From positions 124,001-188,000 of the forward strand of contig CATOTS010000001.1 in the NCBI GenBank assembly GCA_951813625.1: a stretch of DNA of 64,000 nucleotides, read 5' to 3'. This stretch comes from an uncultured Caldilineaceae bacterium (GTDB taxonomy: Bacteria > Chloroflexota > Anaerolineae > Caldilineales > Caldilineaceae). The notes under the pieces are model-generated. The model was not told the DNA's origin. It made no database searches and saw only the letters and a program-made list of their open reading frames with translations. The translations under genes and the position numbers were made by a program. Below are positions 63,381 to 64,000 of the stretch, in pieces (the stretch's first letter is position 1; the number at the start of each line of letters is the position of its first letter).

Positions 63381-63935
63381 ATGCGATCGTACCTGGAGAG
63401 GCTGTCTGTCTTGGACGAGAGGTTCAGCGCGAGGGCGGTCCTGAGCGAAGAACAGCTGTCGAAGCGCCGCCCTCTTTACTGGCTGGCCCACGTCGGCGCG
63501 CATCTGGGCGACTCGGTTGTGTGGCTGCTGGTGACGCTGATTCTGTGGCGTCAGGCGGGGGCCGACGAGCAAAAGCGGGGCAGCCTGATCGGGTGGGCGT
63601 TGTCATTTGCGGGCGGGCTGGTTGGGACGCTGCTGGTCAAGCAGCTGGTGCGCCGTTCGCGCCCCGGCAGCGGCCGACTTCTCTATGGGGGCGGCGCGGA
63701 TGTGCACAGTTTTCCCAGCGGACACGGTGTACGCTGTGGGGTGATATTGACTTGGGCGAGCGTGTTCTGGCCGGCGGCCGGGAAGCTGGCCCCATTGCTG
63801 GTGCTGTGGGTCAGCTGGGCCAGGGTGGCGTTGAACATTCACTACATTGGCGATATTGTTGTCGGACTCCTGTTGGGCATTGGACTGTCGCGCTTCATTC
63901 GGGGACGAGTAGCGGGACGCGGCAAGAAAATGTAA
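63381..63935 (+). CDS. PAP2-family membrane phosphatase
   Basis: The start is ATG 63381 (MRSYLERLSVLDERFSARAV), 184 residues. The three phosphatase motifs are present: KQLVRRSRPGS, FPSGHGVRC and SWARVALNIHYIGD (catalytic His in HYIGD). About five membrane helices (SVVWLLVTLILW, GWALSFAGGLVGTLLV, VILTWASVFWPA, LLVLWVSWARV, DIVVGLLLGIGL). It removes phosphate from a lipid such as undecaprenyl diphosphate or phosphatidylglycerol-phosphate type. It follows the nucleotidyltransferase gene by 13 bases. From 63936 to the end of the window nothing is recognised. Confidence 0.9.
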   Translation: MRSYLERLSVLDERFSARAVLSEEQLSKRRPLYWLAHVGAHLGDSVVWLLVTLILWRQAGADEQKRGSLIGWALSFAGGLVGTLLVKQLVRRSRPGSGRLLYGGGADVHSFPSGHGVRCGVILTWASVFWPAAGKLAPLLVLWVSWARVALNIHYIGDIVVGLLLGIGLSRFIRGRVAGRGKKM

Positions 63936-64000
63936 TGGGGAAAGGGGACGGGCGGGTTGCGTGGGGCCAATCCGGTTTCAGCGGCGCTCGATCCAGTATC

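Overview
The window is about 60% GC, densely coded bacterial DNA. Its gene content points to a Chloroflexota bacterium of the Caldilineae/Anaerolineae type: a SufU-type SUF operon, a mevalonate kinase, a two-subunit-type methylmalonyl-CoA mutase, a BMP-type nucleoside importer, a TatA/TatC pair and many short intergenic palindromic repeats. This placement is inferred from gene content only; no rRNA is present. One tRNA (Leu, CAA anticodon) was found.

Layout. 0-10.6 kb: a truncated thiamine-diphosphate enzyme divergent from a Gfo/Idh/MocA oxidoreductase; a double-PspC membrane protein; mutM behind an ECF sigma/anti-sigma pair; tRNA-Leu; a protein with four cyclic-nucleotide-binding domains and a C-terminal membrane anchor; a D-threonine aldolase-like enzyme. 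10.7-19.7 kb: a CDP-alcohol phosphatidyltransferase, a repeat-filled gap, a glycogen operon (glycogen-synthase-like enzyme, branching enzyme, NagA), then mevalonate kinase and a glycerophosphodiesterase. 19.8-28.0 kb: a small orphan, a histone-deacetylase-family enzyme, an unknown 545-residue protein and a complete BMP-family nucleoside/sugar ABC importer with an internal stem-loop. 28.0-30.2 kb: a 2 kb non-coding stretch with tandem 10-bp arrays, a G-quadruplex motif and mosaic repeats.

30.2-40.3 kb: rsfS, which appears to start at CTG; a divergent nucleoside-diphosphate-kinase-fold protein; then a long minus-strand run dnaX-ybaB-recR-mutA-thioesterase-[AAA ATPase-DUF4276]-mce-TPR. The bracketed AT-richer pair sits between methylmalonyl-CoA mutase and epimerase and looks like a split OLD-type ATPase/TOPRIM system. 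This is the best candidate here for a defence or otherwise undescribed module. 40.4-47.2 kb: a HEAT-like protein with a probable leaderless mRNA, an FRG-domain/TPR protein, a membrane coiled-coil protein and two TPR proteins.

47.4-54.3 kb: one SUF iron-sulfur operon, sufR-sufC-sufB-sufD-rhodanese-sufU-Rieske-sufT, in which a two-domain sulfurtransferase occupies the place where SufS would be expected. A perfect 12-bp inverted repeat overlaps the sufR promoter. 54.4-59.9 kb: yceD-rpmF-fabD, fabG, nusB, tatA, tatC and a small coiled-coil protein, ended by a strong hairpin. 60.2-63.9 kb: DegT aminotransferase, polysaccharide deacetylase, nucleotidyltransferase and PAP2 phosphatase, probably a surface-carbohydrate or lipid-linked sugar set.
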